A DNA stretch of 64,000 bases from Cavia porcellus (GCF_034190915.1 NW_026947506.1:9113501-9177500), one strand, 5' to 3'; counted from the stretch's first letter, positions 50,541-62,872 are shown. The notes: a model not told the origin generated them from the sequence alone. A program made the numbers and translations.

Positions 50541-51199
50541 TTAGCATCACTTCAGTATCCAATATGTCCATCAATAGGTAAAGAAAATGTGGTATATACT
50601 TACAATGGATTGTTATTTAGCTTTTTAAAAAATGCTGTCACATATTACAACCTGAAAAAACCTTGAGGACATTGTATTATGTGAAATAAGTCAATCACAA
50701 AAAGGTAATAACTGCACAATTCCACTTAAATGAGGTATTTGGAATAATCAAACTCAGACACAAAGTGGAACTGTAGCTTCAGGGGCTAAGGGGCAAGGGA
50801 AATAGGGAGCTGTTCAATGAGCAGCATTTCTACCATGATAGAAGACAAAAGTTCTAAAAATCTATGGTGCAACAATATGAATACAATTACCATTACTGAA
50901 CTACACAGGTAAAAATGGTAACATTTTGTGTTTTTATCACATTATTTCAACAAAAAAAAGAAAATACTGACAGATGCTACACCATGGAGAACTTCTGCAA
51001 ATTATGGTATGTGAAAGTCACAAAAGGCCATGTATTATGTGATTCTGTTTATGTGAACTAGCTCAAGTGGACAAATTCAAAGGGACAGAAAACGGATGAG
51101 TGGTTGTAAAGGCTGAGGAGCAAGGACTAAAGGGTGGTAACTGAAGATGATAAACAGTTATAAAGTGATTTCTTAGATGATAAACAGTTATTGCACTGT

Positions 51200-51290
51200 G
51201 AAGGCTAGGTAATGACCTACTGGTGGAGAATACTAAGCATAAATGGGGCCTACGGTTCAATTCCCAGCACCAAAAAAAAAAAAGGAAAAA
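51200..51290 (+). mobile_element. Decayed tRNA-derived SINE
   Basis: The end GGTTCAATTCCCAGCACC with a poly-A tail is a typical tRNA-SINE B box end; the A box side is decayed. Just upstream, AGATGATAAACAGTTA occurs twice within 45 bp (51146-51192). Confidence 0.6.
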
Positions 51291-51840
51291 TACAGTGAAA
51301 CAAAGTTCATAATGACATATTTTATGTATTTGATCTGGTGGTATTTCAATGAAGCTTTTTACTAGTTCTAAAGAATTAAAGGCTGAATTTAAAAATCAAC
51401 AAGCATATTTTATTCTTGAACAGAACAATCAAGAATCATGAAGATGTTATTTCTCCTAAGTTGATCTGTACATGTTTGTGAAAAATATCAGGACTTGTTG
51501 GCACTGGACAAGCCAATTCCCACTGAAAGAGTAGCTGAAATCATCCTACGAAATGACAAAAGGGCTTTTACCAACATCGAAAGAGAGTTAAACAAAAGAG
51601 ATGAAGAGCTGAGATGGCAAATTTGAAGCCAGATACTCATCTGAAAAGCAGTTCCTAAGCCTAGCTACAGGAGCCAGAATTTGAGCCCCTATGTGTTGCA
51701 GCAACTCAAGGGTAATTTTTTTAAATTGGGTCACATGAAATACTCATTTGGTTTTGACCTACAAAAACAGTATTTTCAACTTTTTAAATTAACACCTGAG
51801 CCCTTTGATAGGAACCACTATCTTACAGTAATTTGCCAAG

Positions 51841-52304
<464 letters not shown>

Positions 52305-52379
52305 ACTGAGGATGGAGCTCTGCCATTCAGTGCCTAATTGGTCACTAAGTGTTCTGGGCTCTACTTAAGAATAAAATAT

Positions 52380-54030
52380 CATCCTGTGTTGCAAGGATGG
52401 TTTTCTTAACTGAACAGGTGTGGTGTCTTTACCTCAGAAACAAATATTTGAAGCAGATTTTCATTCTACCTCGTTAACTGTGTCAGATCTTTATTCTTCA
52501 GTGTTTTTCTTGCTGAAAGATACTGCTGAGGTATTGTGTAGGTGTGTACTCAAATAGCCAAATATTTACAAAATATTTATACAGGCTTGGAGATCCTATA
52601 AATCACCATGGGAAAAAGATATATCAAAATAAAATGGAAGTCACTTCAGTTAAATAAACAGAAGTCTACTTCAGTTAAATTAAAGCAAAAACATAACATT
52701 TGAAGTAAATAAATTAGCAAAAAATAAAGCAGACTATACAAATTCATAAGTTTACTTTTAAATATATATTTTTAAAATTTTCCAATAGTCAAAGAAGGAA
52801 GCCAAGTATCACATTGAATTTAAAAGCTTTGAAACTAGCCCCAAATTCATACTTGGCAGCTTATGCAAGTGAAATGGCACTCAAGCAGGCCGGCAGGAAG
52901 TAAGGAAAACCCTGCCTAACAGCAGCAAGCTACACTGGGGACCTCAGGGCTGTCCTTGAATAGTCACAGGTAGTAAAAGGTGACATACAGAGAAGGACAA
53001 GAGGTCTGGCTTGGACAAGAAGGGGCAAGGGTGGTCACCATGGTCTATGCAGAAGGGGATTGTGTAAACAGAAAATGCCACCATGTGACTTAGAGAGTGC
53101 AGCCCTCCATCTAGAAGTTAATCTTATCACTGTCAGGTGTCAGGGCACATAAATGCAATGCATGCCCCTGCTGTTACCTTGAATGGGGAATGGGAGGAAA
53201 TAAAAAGAAAGAATGCTATTGGGATAAGTGTCCTAAACCGGGCAATTCTGAACACAGACAACATGTTAAGTAATAGGTTATAACCATGTTAAATTTTCAA
53301 GAGTGAAGATTATATGATGGTTGCATAGATGAATATCGTGACTCTTGGAAGATACAGAAAAATCTTCAGATCAAGTGATAGTATATCTGTACCAAACTTC
53401 TTCCAATAAAATATAGTCACAGATACAATATTAATATGAAAAAATATTAACAATGGGTAACTCTAGGTGATATATAAATTTTATATTTTCAAAATTTAAA
53501 ATATCTTAGGAAAAAAAGAATATTGTACTAGCATAAATTTTGTCTATTGAGCTTCTATTTCTCTATCAGACTGCGGGACCTTACCAATAACAGGTTGGTA
53601 TGGTAGGGTACTTGAATGCCCGTGGACACACTTTGAGAGGAGACGTTAAAATGAAACTGATAAAGGCAACACTCAGAAGATTGTAGCCACCTGTCACAGC
53701 CTCTTATCTGTCCTCGAGCTTCTGTTCTCTATCAGCTTGTAACATCTGGGGTGGGGAGAATTTATAAACTACCTATTTGGTAGGTCCTTGGGCCACTGTC
53801 CTCCATAAAATTTTCCTTTATGGCTTCGCCTATGGGCAGCACTGTCTCGCCCTTTTCTATATAACGCTATGCTCTGGTGACACGGGAGCCTGTTTGGTTA
53901 AAGGCTAGTTGAAGAATTATGTCAGTGGTTTCTCTCCCCACCTACACAGGATGTATAAAAAGAAGGTACTTGTCTCAGCTATACTTCAGGGGAAAAGCAT
54001 GTTGATTAAATTGGCATTTTATTTGTTAAT
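52380..54030. other. Unassigned stretch
   Basis: A/T-rich DNA with no recognised gene, RNA or named repeat. Confidence 0.3.
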
Positions 54031-54253
54031 TTAGTTTTAGTACTTAAGATTGAACCTGAGCCTTACACATTCTAAGCACATACTCTTCCATTACACTACT
54101 CTCCCAGGGCCTCAGTGTTATGTTAAAAAAAGCCCAAAGCCACTGGGGAACTATTAGAGAGCTAACTACCAAATGCTAAAGACCACAAAATGAGAAGGAT
54201 CTGTGGGAGGAGAAGAGCAGAGAAGCAAACACCATAAGGCAGGGGGAGGAGAC

Positions 54254-54966
54254 CTGCCTCATGGTGGGACTTCCTATGGTGTCTCAATATCTGCACAGGT
54301 AATGCTTTGAGCAGTTCGTTTAGGACCAGTTCAAAGACACTGAAGCAATGATGGCTTCTAAGAAAGCAGTACCAGTGCTGGCAGAGTTAAAACAGCTCCC
54401 CTCAGTGGCATGCCTATCGTATACCTGTATCTGATCTGATGTGCACGCATGTTATGTCCAAGAGACCCTTGTCACAGACCAGTGAGATGGCCTTAACTAA
54501 CTCCATGTTACACATGGAGAAACAGATCCTCAGAGTAAATAACCTGCTCAACACCACATAAATAGTAAGAACCAGACTGGGATCATGAGCACTGAGTTCT
54601 ACAGTCCAGAACTGAGCAATATGACTGCAGAACTTTTATGAATATTCATCCCAACAACACTGTTTATATGTTACTGAGCCTAAAAAGCGATATCCCTCCA
54701 AACATTCTGGGAATGTGTTCCTATTTTGTAATGTGAGGTGAGAATGAGAACAAGGAAGCATGACCGTTTCTCTATGCTATGTCTTGCGCACTCCATGCAT
54801 ACCAGAAACGTTCTTGAGATATAGCCAGGGGATGTCCAGGTTTTATAGTCTCCAGGTCTGGAGAGCACTAGGAATCCAAGAGAGAGGACCTCCTGTGGTG
54901 TCTCTAGGAGGGAAACTTCTGAACATCTGTACAGGTAATGCTTTGAGCAGTTCATTTAGGACCAGT
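54254..54966 (+). repeat. Pair of direct repeats 635 bp apart
   Basis: CAGGTAATGCTTTGAGCAGT with the following TTCGTTTAGGACCAGT (54296-54331) recurs at 54931-54966 with one base change. Weaker similarity reaches back about 40 bp in each copy. The unit between contains a MIR-like remnant (54495-54610). It may be a local duplication. Confidence 0.7.
54495..54610 (+). mobile_element. MIR-like SINE remnant
   Basis: Phrases like TTACACATGGAGAAACAGAT, CTCAACACCACATAAATAGT and AACCAGACTGGGATCATGAG follow the order of the MIR core. Confidence 0.55.
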
Positions 54967-55696
54967 GAGGCGGCTCAGGACTGACAACCATGTCTGTGCC
55001 TGCAGTAAGCACAAGACCAATACTTGCTTAAAATGTGACTCAGCCAAGTGCATGGTTTGCACAAAAAGGGAAATGTCAGCAGGCAAGTCTTTCTGGGGGA
55101 AGTATGCCCTTCCTTGCACTCTGTAAGGACAAGGAGAGGTCACTGGTGAGGCCTGGTAAGGGTTGCGTTCTCCAAAAGCAACTTCTGAGATGGAGCCTGA
55201 GGTGCATGATATTCATTAGAGATCAACACTATGAAGGCAGGGAAGCAGATGGGGAAGATGAAAGAACTGAACTGTGCTGCAGGCCTGGCAAAACCTCCAT
55301 TTACCCTGTTGCCACCAAGGAGAATCTAGTCCCCACCAGGATGTCCACTTCAGACTGAAATGGACTGAAGAGGTTTCCCAGGAAGTGGCCCAGTATTTAC
55401 TCTGCAGGTTTAAGGCCTCTGAGAGGTTGAAAGCTGGAAGCCATCCACTGACCATGCTCCCTGCAGCTTGGCATAAATTCTTCCTGATGGGAGTGTGGGC
55501 AGGGCACGTCCACGTATATACAGCCCTCCACCCAGGGTCATCTGACAGCATCATTCCCTTAGGTCCTCTCTTTTTAAATAGCAGTGGCTGTTGATCCCTG
55601 TCCCTTCTGCCCAATCCTGTGTTGTGCTTGATAATCCCTGTGCAGGCCTACAGCTTCCACTTTTTGCCTCAAGGGTCAGTTAACTTTCACTTAAAG

Positions 55697-55715
55697 ACAG
55701 ACAGACAGACAAACA

Positions 55716-55754
<39 letters not shown>

Positions 55755-55755
55755 A
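55697..55755 (+). repeat. (AGAC)n then (AC)n microsatellite
   Basis: AGAC units pass into an uninterrupted AC run of about 45 bp. Confidence 0.95.
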
Positions 55756-57000
55756 AGCAATGAAAGTGTTGTCTTTTCAGATGTCAAATTCTAAAATGCC
55801 TGGAAGCCAGAAACTGACAAATGGTGCCTTGATTTCATGGACTGAACCGGCCCTAAGCAGTACTGAAAGACACTCTGGCTCATTAAGAAGAGTCATTTGC
55901 AATTACATTTCCCATGAAGAGACTTCTTTTATCCTGTAGCTGTAACACAGCAAGATGGTGACATACAAGTATACGTACCTTCCCAACTGTGTCAAACATA
56001 GTATTAGCTTTTGGGCTTAAGATTTCCTCTTTGCATGGCAAATTACCCATGAAATACAATGACCAAACAGGATGTAATGAAGGAGGAAAGAAATTCTTTA
56101 TATATGCATTTGGGATCTGAAATGTGGCAGGTATATTTTGGTTCTGTCTTTAACTAACCAATACGTCACTGCAGTTTAAATTCCACAGTAATAACTGAAT
56201 GTTTTCTGTGTAAAGGAAAAAAATGCTGGTTTCTTATCATACTTGGACAAGCTAGTGGCAGTCTACATCTAACTCTTGCCTCCGATCCTTAAACTCCTGG
56301 GCCAGGTCTTCAACAATATCTTGGGTAAAACTAAGAGATTTGTATTATTAATTTTGCGTCTTTTATTTTAAACAGGGTTAATGAAATGAATCTATTCAAG
56401 AAAAAGGCAAATCAAGAGAAGACAGAGAATTCATGAGAATGGAAGGCCCTTTATGATTTTGTCACAACTTTGGCAGGAAGTTTCTAGTTTCTGGGGCAGT
56501 GATGAAAACAATGCAGGCATAAACTTTCATCAGAAAAATGGAAAAATTCTGGGTTCTTAACAGAGATGCATCTCCCATCCAGATTTCTACAATCTAAAAT
56601 TAGTAACTTTTAAAATATATAATAAAACCTAAAATGTGTACAACCGATTCCACACGTGGACTCAACACTGCAGCACAGATTGAAGAGAATATTCTGTGAC
56701 TGCTTCAGCTCATAGAGTGGAAAAAACATGTTTGGGATTTCAGGAAGAACTGGATTTAAGTCACCTCCACTATTTTGGGAATACAGAGAAACTAATCTCA
56801 CATGGTAGGTATTTCAGAGACCTCAATAGCCTCTATGATGTGAGCTTTGGTCACCAGGAGCCCTGATTCTCCGGGTGTCAAGGCCCAGGTGCTGGTCTTT
56901 TTCTTGCTCCTGACCTTAGGGAACAGCTTTTATTCTTTTTCCATTAACAATAATGCTCTCTGTGCGGTTTTCATGTATGAATTTTGTTACTCCAGGGTGC
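55756..57000. other. Unassigned stretch
   Basis: No gene or repeat recognised. Short frames only. Confidence 0.3.
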
Positions 57001-57019
57001 ACGTTTCTTTCTGAATGCT

Positions 57020-57110
57020 CTGCATGGATGACTTCATTTATTGTACAGAACCTGAGAAATAGACACTGTAATCCCTCTTTTTCAGATGAGAAAACTAAGA
57101 CTCAAAGCAG
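57020..57110 (+). mobile_element. MIR-like SINE remnant
   Basis: The run TTTTCAGATGAGAAAACTAA followed by GACTCAAAG is the conserved MIR core. Confidence 0.55.
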
Positions 57111-57966
57111 TATGTTCTCATGTTAAATTTCTGTAGATTTTTTTTACACATAGTGTGTTGGCTTTCATTAAAGGAATGATTAAGTTATACACCCACTTCC
57201 TTATGCCCCGCTCAAAATTGCCTGTACCTCTCGAATAAACAACAGGAATGAAAATTTTTGTCTGAAGGTCAGAACCCAGGGGAACCAAACTAGGACATAA
57301 AATTCTATTTCTCTAAAGCCCCAAAATAAATGGAATTAACCTGCAAAGCTACAAGTCTGGAAATAACTACTGTTGGGTGAGAGGAAGGTCAAACCTGGAT
57401 AGGGCTACGAAGGGTTTCTTGAAATGTTGGGGTGTTACATTCTGATCTGAGTACTGATTATGTGGTTGCATTACTCTGAAAATTCAGAGTTTTACAGTTA
57501 TAATGGCTGTGCTTCTCTGTAACTATATTTAAAAGAGATTAAGAAATTTTTTAAAAATTCTGTTACTTTGGGCACGGTGTGGAAGTTTTTAGGTTCTTTC
57601 ATTTTCTACTAGAAAGTAAAGTTTACATGCTTGGCTGTTGCAATAAAAACACAGAAAATAACATTTGCATTAAGGAAAACAACAAATCATTTTTATAATT
57701 ACTTTTCTGATCCATATACTGCCAGAAAATGGAAAGAAACAAACATCAAAAGGATGAGAAGTTGGGCCCAGGAGGCAAACAAAAAGATAGAAAGAAAAGA
57801 GACACAATGTGGTGTTGAGAAAATGACAAACAAGAAAGAGATCAATGGAAGAAAGAAATACCAAAAAAAAAAGATTAAGACAAAAATAGATTAAGATAGC
57901 TATGCTTCTCTCCATATTGTAAGATCAGGACATAACAATCTATCTCCAAAGGTTAAAAGCTTAAAC

Positions 57967-58126
57967 TGTACATAGTGGCATATGCTTTTGTCCTAGCACT
58001 TGGAAGCCTAAGCCAGCGGGATCACTGTGAGTTCAAGGCCAGCCTGGGCTACATAGCAAGCGTAAGGCCAAATCTGAACTACATAGAAAGACCCTGTCTC
58101 AAAATAAATAAATAAATAAAATTAAT
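57967..58126 (+). mobile_element. B1 SINE
   Basis: Contains TCAAGGCCAGCCTGGGCTAC and GACCCTGTCTCAAAATAAAT, diagnostic of rodent B1, and ends in an AAAT-repeat tail. It is the best-preserved 7SL-type SINE in the window. Confidence 0.85.
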
Positions 58127-58589
58127 AAAAGACAAAGGACAGAAGTGTAAGCATTCATGAAATGACCTCTTTTTTTCTAAATTCAATAAATAAAAATTCC
58201 AAGAAGCTATCTCATGCTTAACAAAGAAACTTTCTTTTAAGGAAACTTCAGGGTCAATTCCAGCTTTCACAAGGAAGTGTATCTCTTTTTACAGCACCGT
58301 CTTCCATCTTGGGGCCTTTTATGATATCTGCAAAGGACTCAAGATTTACAGCTAAGGCAGAAGTATTCCTGTGTTATTGTTTGAGGGCTAGACACAGGGG
58401 TCAGGAAGACAAAAAATAAAAAGGATAGGAAAATCATAGGAAAAAGTTGTTATTTCTGTAATGGTTGATACATTGCGTCAACTTGAAAAGTTTAATAGTT
58501 TAGTAGGCAACTCAATTTAACTAAGCAGGGGGCCAGGGTCCTCACTTTGTAAACATCCTGAGCGTTTGCAGAGGTTATAGTCTGCTTAC

Positions 58590-58790
58590 AATGTAAGAGA
58601 AAAGGGGCTTGCTCTCTCTCCATCTTCTGCTCTTTCTGCTTTTGCTGTCTTCTGCCACCTTGCCACTTTGCCTTGGAGCCAGCTGATTACAGACTGAAAC
58701 CTCCAAAGACTATGAGCTAAATAAACCTTTCCTTCCCTAAATTTTCGAGTACTTTGTGTTAGCAATGAGAGAAAAGTAACTACGATAATC
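58590..58790 (+). mobile_element. MaLR-like LTR end
   Basis: CTTCTGCCACCTTGCCACTT, then GAGCTAAATAAACCTTTCCT, matches the same LTR type as 44030-44310. Confidence 0.45.
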
Positions 58791-58799
58791 CGTTTGCAG

Positions 58800-59110
58800 A
58801 TTATATGATTCATTGCAGAAAAAAAAAAATACTTCACCAGAAGAATCCTAGAACTGATAAAAAAATTCAGCAAAGCGGCAAGATACAAAATCAACACAAA
58901 AATCAATAGCATTCTTGTACACCAGTAATGATTCCAATGAAAAAGAAATCAGAAAAATAATTCAATTCCTGATAGCTTCAAATAATTACACTCATGATAG
59001 CTTTAAAGAATTAAATAGCTAGAAATCAGATTAACCAACTAAATGGAATACCTCTGTAACAAAAACTGTAGAGCTCTGATTAAAAATGAAATTGCTGGCT
59101 ATATAGTTTG
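58800..59110 (+). mobile_element. LINE-1 ORF2 fragment, reverse transcriptase part
   Basis: AAGATACAAAATCAACACAA and AATAGCATTCTTGTACACCA match LINE-1 reverse transcriptase sequence; frames are broken. It is older than, and separate from, the LINE-1 that starts near 59430. Confidence 0.7.
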
Positions 59111-59429
59111 TCTTTAAAATATGAAAAGGAGCCCATAGGTGAATAGAACCAACAATGAGGAATACTTACCCACCACTACCACACACACACACACAAAAAA
59201 AATATGAGTAGGATGCTGTGGGAGAAACCAAGACCCAGGTTATATAAGCCTGTGGTCACAAAGGAATGTTACTCAGTCCTAGAATTAATTAGAATAAGTA
59301 CATTTAATGTCTTTGCAATGCAAAGCAAAACAAAAGCAAACAAAAACAAAAGCAAAGAATTATGAAAAAAACAACTGGAGTTATCAAAACTGAAAGCACA
59401 AATTGTTGAAAAACGAAGCTCAAAAGACA

Positions 59430-60187
59430 GGCTGCCGAGGGACTCTGGAGAACATGGCGGACAGACAACAGCAACTACTGAACGCTCTCTAAAGGCTCGG
59501 CTCAGAGGCCAGGAATGATGCGGACTAAGGAGATACGAACCAGTAGAGATATGCTCTGCTGACTCAGGAACAAACTGGGCTGAGAGAATCCAACTTGGAA
59601 TACAGTCCTGGCGCTAAAATAGGAACAGAAAAATCTCGGTGTGGAGGCTCGACTCCGCGCCATTGGAAACCGCGGTTTGGATTTCCCGCCGCGCGGCGGC
59701 CGGCTACCTCCACAGCGGCTCAGCAAGGAGAGACGCGACCCCCGAGCTCTGGGAACGGGCGTCTGGGAACGGTCTCGGAAACGCGACGGGCAGGAAGGAA
59801 GGCTGACTGGTGGCGAGGTGAGCGAGGAACTGACTCCCTACCGCAGTCTGACTCCAGCGGAGGATTTTCTGGGCGCAGGCAGTCCTGTAAGAGCAGGGAG
59901 CGGCGGCAACTGCAGCTGCACGGTTCCCTCTCGGACGGGATCGGTGAAAGGTGCCTGGCCGGAGGGACGCTGCTCGCGGACCCCCTAGGCTGGCCTAGCC
60001 CAGATCCCAGAGCCTGACGGTGGCCCGGAGGAGCGACCGACTTCCGCGTAGGCTGCCTCCTCCGCAACTCCCTGGGGCGCAGCAGTGAGAGGGAACAACT
60101 AGCCAGCGCAATTCGATCAAGCTGTAGCTGACAGGCAGGGAAGCCGGGCCTCCTGTGTAAGATTACATTTCATAAGGAACAGAAAAT
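59430..60187 (+). promoter_or_regulatory. LINE-1 5' UTR (GC-rich internal promoter)
   Basis: A sharp change to GC- and CpG-rich sequence leads to a LINE-1 ORF1 start at 60188. AACATGGCGG at 59451-59460 is a strong YY1-type site, placed near the presumed 5' end as in other mammalian LINE-1 promoters. Open frames of 115-140 codons across 59595-60067 overlap on both strands and look like by-products of the high GC content. That this is the complete 5' UTR is an inference. Confidence 0.75.
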
Positions 60188-60541
60188 ATGGGGAAGGGAA
60201 GCAACAAAAAAGGCTCCTCGACCCCCAATCCTGAGAATCAGGCAATAGTGGACACTGTACCAATATACATTAAGCGCCATTTAGAGAGCCTCATAGACCA
60301 ATTCAGGAATGAAGTTATCAATGACCTGAAGCTAGAAGTATGCAGAATAGTTAGAGAAATGCTAAGCACCACCCAGGAAAAAGCAGATGGTGGAGTGGAA
60401 GAACAGAAAAAGAGGGGAGAATTGCTTGATGGAGAAAACAGAGAAAGCATGGAGTATGTGAAGCAGGTGCAAAGGGACTATCAAGAAATCAAGAAGTCTA
60501 CCCAAGACTGGCATAACAGCTTGAAAGAAACTAAGGACAGA
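60188..60541 (+). pseudogene. LINE-1 ORF1 N-terminus, cut by the provirus
   Basis: The frame opens MGKGSNKKGSSTPNPENQ, with the short basic start common in LINE-1 ORF1, then a charged, helix-rich stretch (about residues 25-115) suited to the ORF1 coiled coil. ORF1 protein is an RNA-binding trimer needed for LINE-1 movement. The reading frame is undamaged for 118 codons up to the LTR boundary at 60542, where it runs into retroviral sequence and stops at 60553. The rest would lie beyond the provirus, outside the window. Assignment rests on position after the 5' UTR and on composition; the conserved RNA-binding part is not visible. Confidence 0.7.
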
Positions 60542-61110
60542 TGTGGGGGATGAGGTGTCACTTTGTAGGCCCAACCCCCTCTAACCTGCAATTTACAATA
60601 GCCGCCCTGGTATGCGAGAAGGAGGTAGAATAGGAATGCCTGTTCTCAGTGAGCCCCTCACCCTCTGGAATCCATACTGTGAGCTGGCTTTGTTTTGCAG
60701 AAGTCTTGAGGAAGTGGCTGGCCACCCTTTGTGACACTAACAGCAGACAAATTAACAACATTCTTGAGCTAATGAATTTCTTCCTGGGCTAGAGAAGTTA
60801 TGAGAACTGGTTGTGATTATTTACTTCACTTAGATAGCTTTAGAATAAACATTGTAGTCTGTCACGTTGTAGCTTGCCACAAAGAATGCCTTTTCACTAC
60901 TTAATTATCTGGGCTCTGTGAACTGATCGGGTTTACTATATATGAATCCTAAAATAAAGATTGTGCGTGCAGTGCAGTGTAACGCGGTACAGACAGCAAA
61001 GGTGTCTCTCCTGTCTTTCTTTTCCAAGCACTGTACCCCCCGTGTCCCGACAAGGCGTGCGTGTGTGTTTACCTTGCCCGGAGTTCAGAGTGCCCTAGAC
61101 ACTCACGACA
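60542..61110 (+). mobile_element. 5' LTR of a class II (betaretrovirus-like) provirus
   Basis: It runs from TGTGGGGG to CGACA, with TGT/ACA inverted ends, and is 569 bp long. It interrupts LINE-1 ORF1; the six bases before it (GACAGA, 60536-60541) are the expected target-site copy. TATATAT at 60937-60943 and AATAAA at 60953-60958 lie close together, which suggests the poly(A) signal is in U3 and R is short. The matching 3' LTR is outside the window, so age cannot be read from LTR divergence. Confidence 0.85.
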
Positions 61111-61112
61111 AG

Positions 61113-61132
61113 TGGCGCCCGAATTCAGGGAC
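61113..61132 (+). other. Primer binding site, lysine tRNA type
   Basis: TGGCGCCCGAATTCAGGGAC starts two bases after the LTR. The first 11 bases and the last seven fit the site for lysine tRNA (Lys3 type), with two extra bases between. Lysine tRNA use is common in betaretrovirus-like elements. Confidence 0.85.
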
Positions 61133-61152
61133 TCCGAAGGTCGCTTAGGAAG

Positions 61153-61158
61153 GTAAGT
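61153..61158 (+). other. Candidate major splice donor in the leader
   Basis: AAGGTAAGT stands 25 bases before the gag ATG, where the donor for subgenomic RNA is expected. Use is inferred. Confidence 0.55.
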
Positions 61159-61177
61159 ATAATTTTATTACGGGGAA

Positions 61178-62872
61178 ATGGGACAATCTGCTTCTTCTCC
61201 TTTCTTAAAAATTCTTAAACATTTATTATCTATATATGGCATATCGCTCAGGTCAGCTGACTTGGATATGTGTATTGATACAATTAAAGAATATAATCCT
61301 TGGTTTCCAGATGAAGGAACTTTGGATGTAGAAGTATGGAGGAAGGCAAGGGTTAGTATAGAAAGGGCTATGCAACAGGAGGAGAAGATTCCTTTACGTT
61401 TTTGGGCTATTTGGTCGGTTGTGTACTCTTTATTAAAAGCTATGGAAGATGAACATATTGTAGAAAATCTTCAACTAGAAATTAAGCCAGTTATTCAGGA
61501 ATTGCCCCTCACAGAGGAGGAGCAGAATGTAGTTCAAAATGACGCTATCGCTTTAAGTAGTGAAAAGGCGTCCAAACTAAAAGTAAAATCCACTACAGCC
61601 GACTCAGCTTTAGCTGCCGCAGCAATATCAAATTATGACAATCGCCCAATTTTACAGGCTATACAGCATTTAACACAAGAGGTGAAACAACTCTCCGTTA
61701 AGCAGAACCCGCCTGTAGTTCCCTCTGCACCTCCTCCATCTAACCCTAATTGGAGTAAAGCCAAGCTAGCTTTGGCTGATCTACCAAAATTAGGGGATTC
61801 TGATGAGGAAAAGCCTGCCTTTGCTTTCCCTGTAATCAGGCCTCAGCCAATAGATGGAGAGGCAGTTCCCCCTAGATGGGAAGCATTTAATATGGATGAT
61901 TTAGCAAAATTAAAAAAGGCTGTAACCCTTTATGGCCCTCAGGCTCATTACACTAGAGAATTAATAACATCGGTAGCAGATCACTATGGTAATCTTGCTC
62001 CTTATGATTGGAAAGCCTTGGCCAAAATTCTTTTAAAGGAGCCAGAATATTTACAGTGGCACATGTGGTTTATGGAAGGTTGTGCGGAAAAGGCAAGACA
62101 AAATGCTGACGATCGAGATCCTAATATTAGACTCCTTTCTTATCCCATGCTCTCTGGTACAGGTTTCTTTGATACTGTTGAGCATCAGGCAGGAGCTCCA
62201 AGAGAGATTCATGCTCAATTAAAAGATATTGCTTTAAAAGCTTGGGATAAAATACGGCCTAAAGGATCAGAATATGGATCTTGGGCTAAAGTTCTGCAAG
62301 GAGCCAATGAACCGTATGTTGAGTTCGTTGCAAGACTTCAAAATGTTATAGAAAAAACAGTAGTGGGACAAGACTTACAAGAGCATCTCTTAAAAATGTT
62401 AGCTTTTGAAAATGCTAATGATGAATGCAAAAGGGCTTTAATTCCAATAAAAGATACTGGAACGATTGACAATTTTATAAAACAATGTAAAGATTTAAAT
62501 TCAGAATCTAGGAAAATGCAACTGTTTGCTGAGACCATGGCAACCACGTGGACTAATTGGCAATCTAAAAAGGAACAGTCTTTAAAATGTTTTAATTGTG
62601 GTCAGATAGGACATGTAAAGAGGGCCTGTCCAAAACTTGTAGGCAATGATCAAAAAAAGAGATCTAGAGCTCCCGGCTTATGTCCAAAATGTAAGAAGGG
62701 AAATCATTGGGCTCGTGAATGCAGGAGTAAACAAGTTAATTCAGCTGAACAAAAGGGAAACGGGAGAACGGGCCCTACCCCGGGCCCCGGACAAATCAAT
62801 GGGGTAAATCTACCGTATTCTCCCTACAGCCAGCCACCCAACACAGTGCCGCAGTGGACATACCAGCCTTAA
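61178..62872 (+). CDS. gag: Endogenous retroviral Gag polyprotein, intact frame
   Basis: An open frame of 564 codons without a stop. The N-terminus MGQS has the glycine used for myristoylation; about residues 1-100 resemble the betaretroviral matrix domain. A PSAP late motif is at residues 182-185, followed by further prolines. The capsid part spans about 215-460 with the major homology region at about 374-387 (Q-G-x2-E-x4-F-V-x-R-L). Nucleocapsid has two zinc knuckles of the Cys-X2-Cys-X4-His-X4-Cys type, starting at Cys471 and Cys502. Gag assembles virus-like particles and packages RNA. An unbroken frame of this length suggests a fairly recent insertion. Expression is not shown. Confidence 0.93.
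   Translation: MGQSASSPFLKILKHLLSIYGISLRSADLDMCIDTIKEYNPWFPDEGTLDVEVWRKARVSIERAMQQEEKIPLRFWAIWSVVYSLLKAMEDEHIVENLQLEIKPVIQELPLTEEEQNVVQNDAIALSSEKASKLKVKSTTADSALAAAAISNYDNRPILQAIQHLTQEVKQLSVKQNPPVVPSAPPPSNPNWSKAKLALADLPKLGDSDEEKPAFAFPVIRPQPIDGEAVPPRWEAFNMDDLAKLKKAVTLYGPQAHYTRELITSVADHYGNLAPYDWKALAKILLKEPEYLQWHMWFMEGCAEKARQNADDRDPNIRLLSYPMLSGTGFFDTVEHQAGAPREIHAQLKDIALKAWDKIRPKGSEYGSWAKVLQGANEPYVEFVARLQNVIEKTVVGQDLQEHLLKMLAFENANDECKRALIPIKDTGTIDNFIKQCKDLNSESRKMQLFAETMATTWTNWQSKKEQSLKCFNCGQIGHVKRACPKLVGNDQKKRSRAPGLCPKCKKGNHWARECRSKQVNSAEQKGNGRTGPTPGPGQINGVNLPYSPYSQPPNTVPQWTYQP
62755..62787 (+). promoter_or_regulatory. Gag-pro -1 ribosomal frameshift signal
   Basis: The heptamer G GGA AAC (62755-62761) is in the gag frame. 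Eight bases later GGGCCC (62770-62775) can pair with GGGCCC (62782-62787) to form a GC stem. The pro frame is open from here in the -1 phase. Heptamer, spacer and stem match the layout known for betaretroviral gag-pro junctions. A pseudoknot was not tested. Confidence 0.85.

Larger units (their letters stand above)
48520..50970 (+). mobile_element. Old LINE-1, split by a SINE and by a younger LINE-1 tail
   Basis: Plus-strand ORF2 sequence runs from about 48520 (TCTATACTACCCAAAATAAT) through 49620 and continues at 50405 up to a tail near 50960. All frames are broken. A SINE lies at 49242-49334 and a LINE-1 3' UTR piece at about 49622-50396. A second tail-type fragment follows at 50970-51200. 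Confidence 0.75.

Noticed and set aside
51470..51640. Possible second processed pseudogene upstream of RPL21
   Set aside because: A 45-codon run (near KPIPTERVAEIILRNDKRAF) looks protein-like, but I could not assign it to any gene and it ends quickly.
59595..60067. Frames of 115-140 codons in GC-rich DNA
   Set aside because: They overlap on both strands, have arginine/proline/glycine-rich content, and lie in the LINE-1 5' UTR ahead of ORF1.
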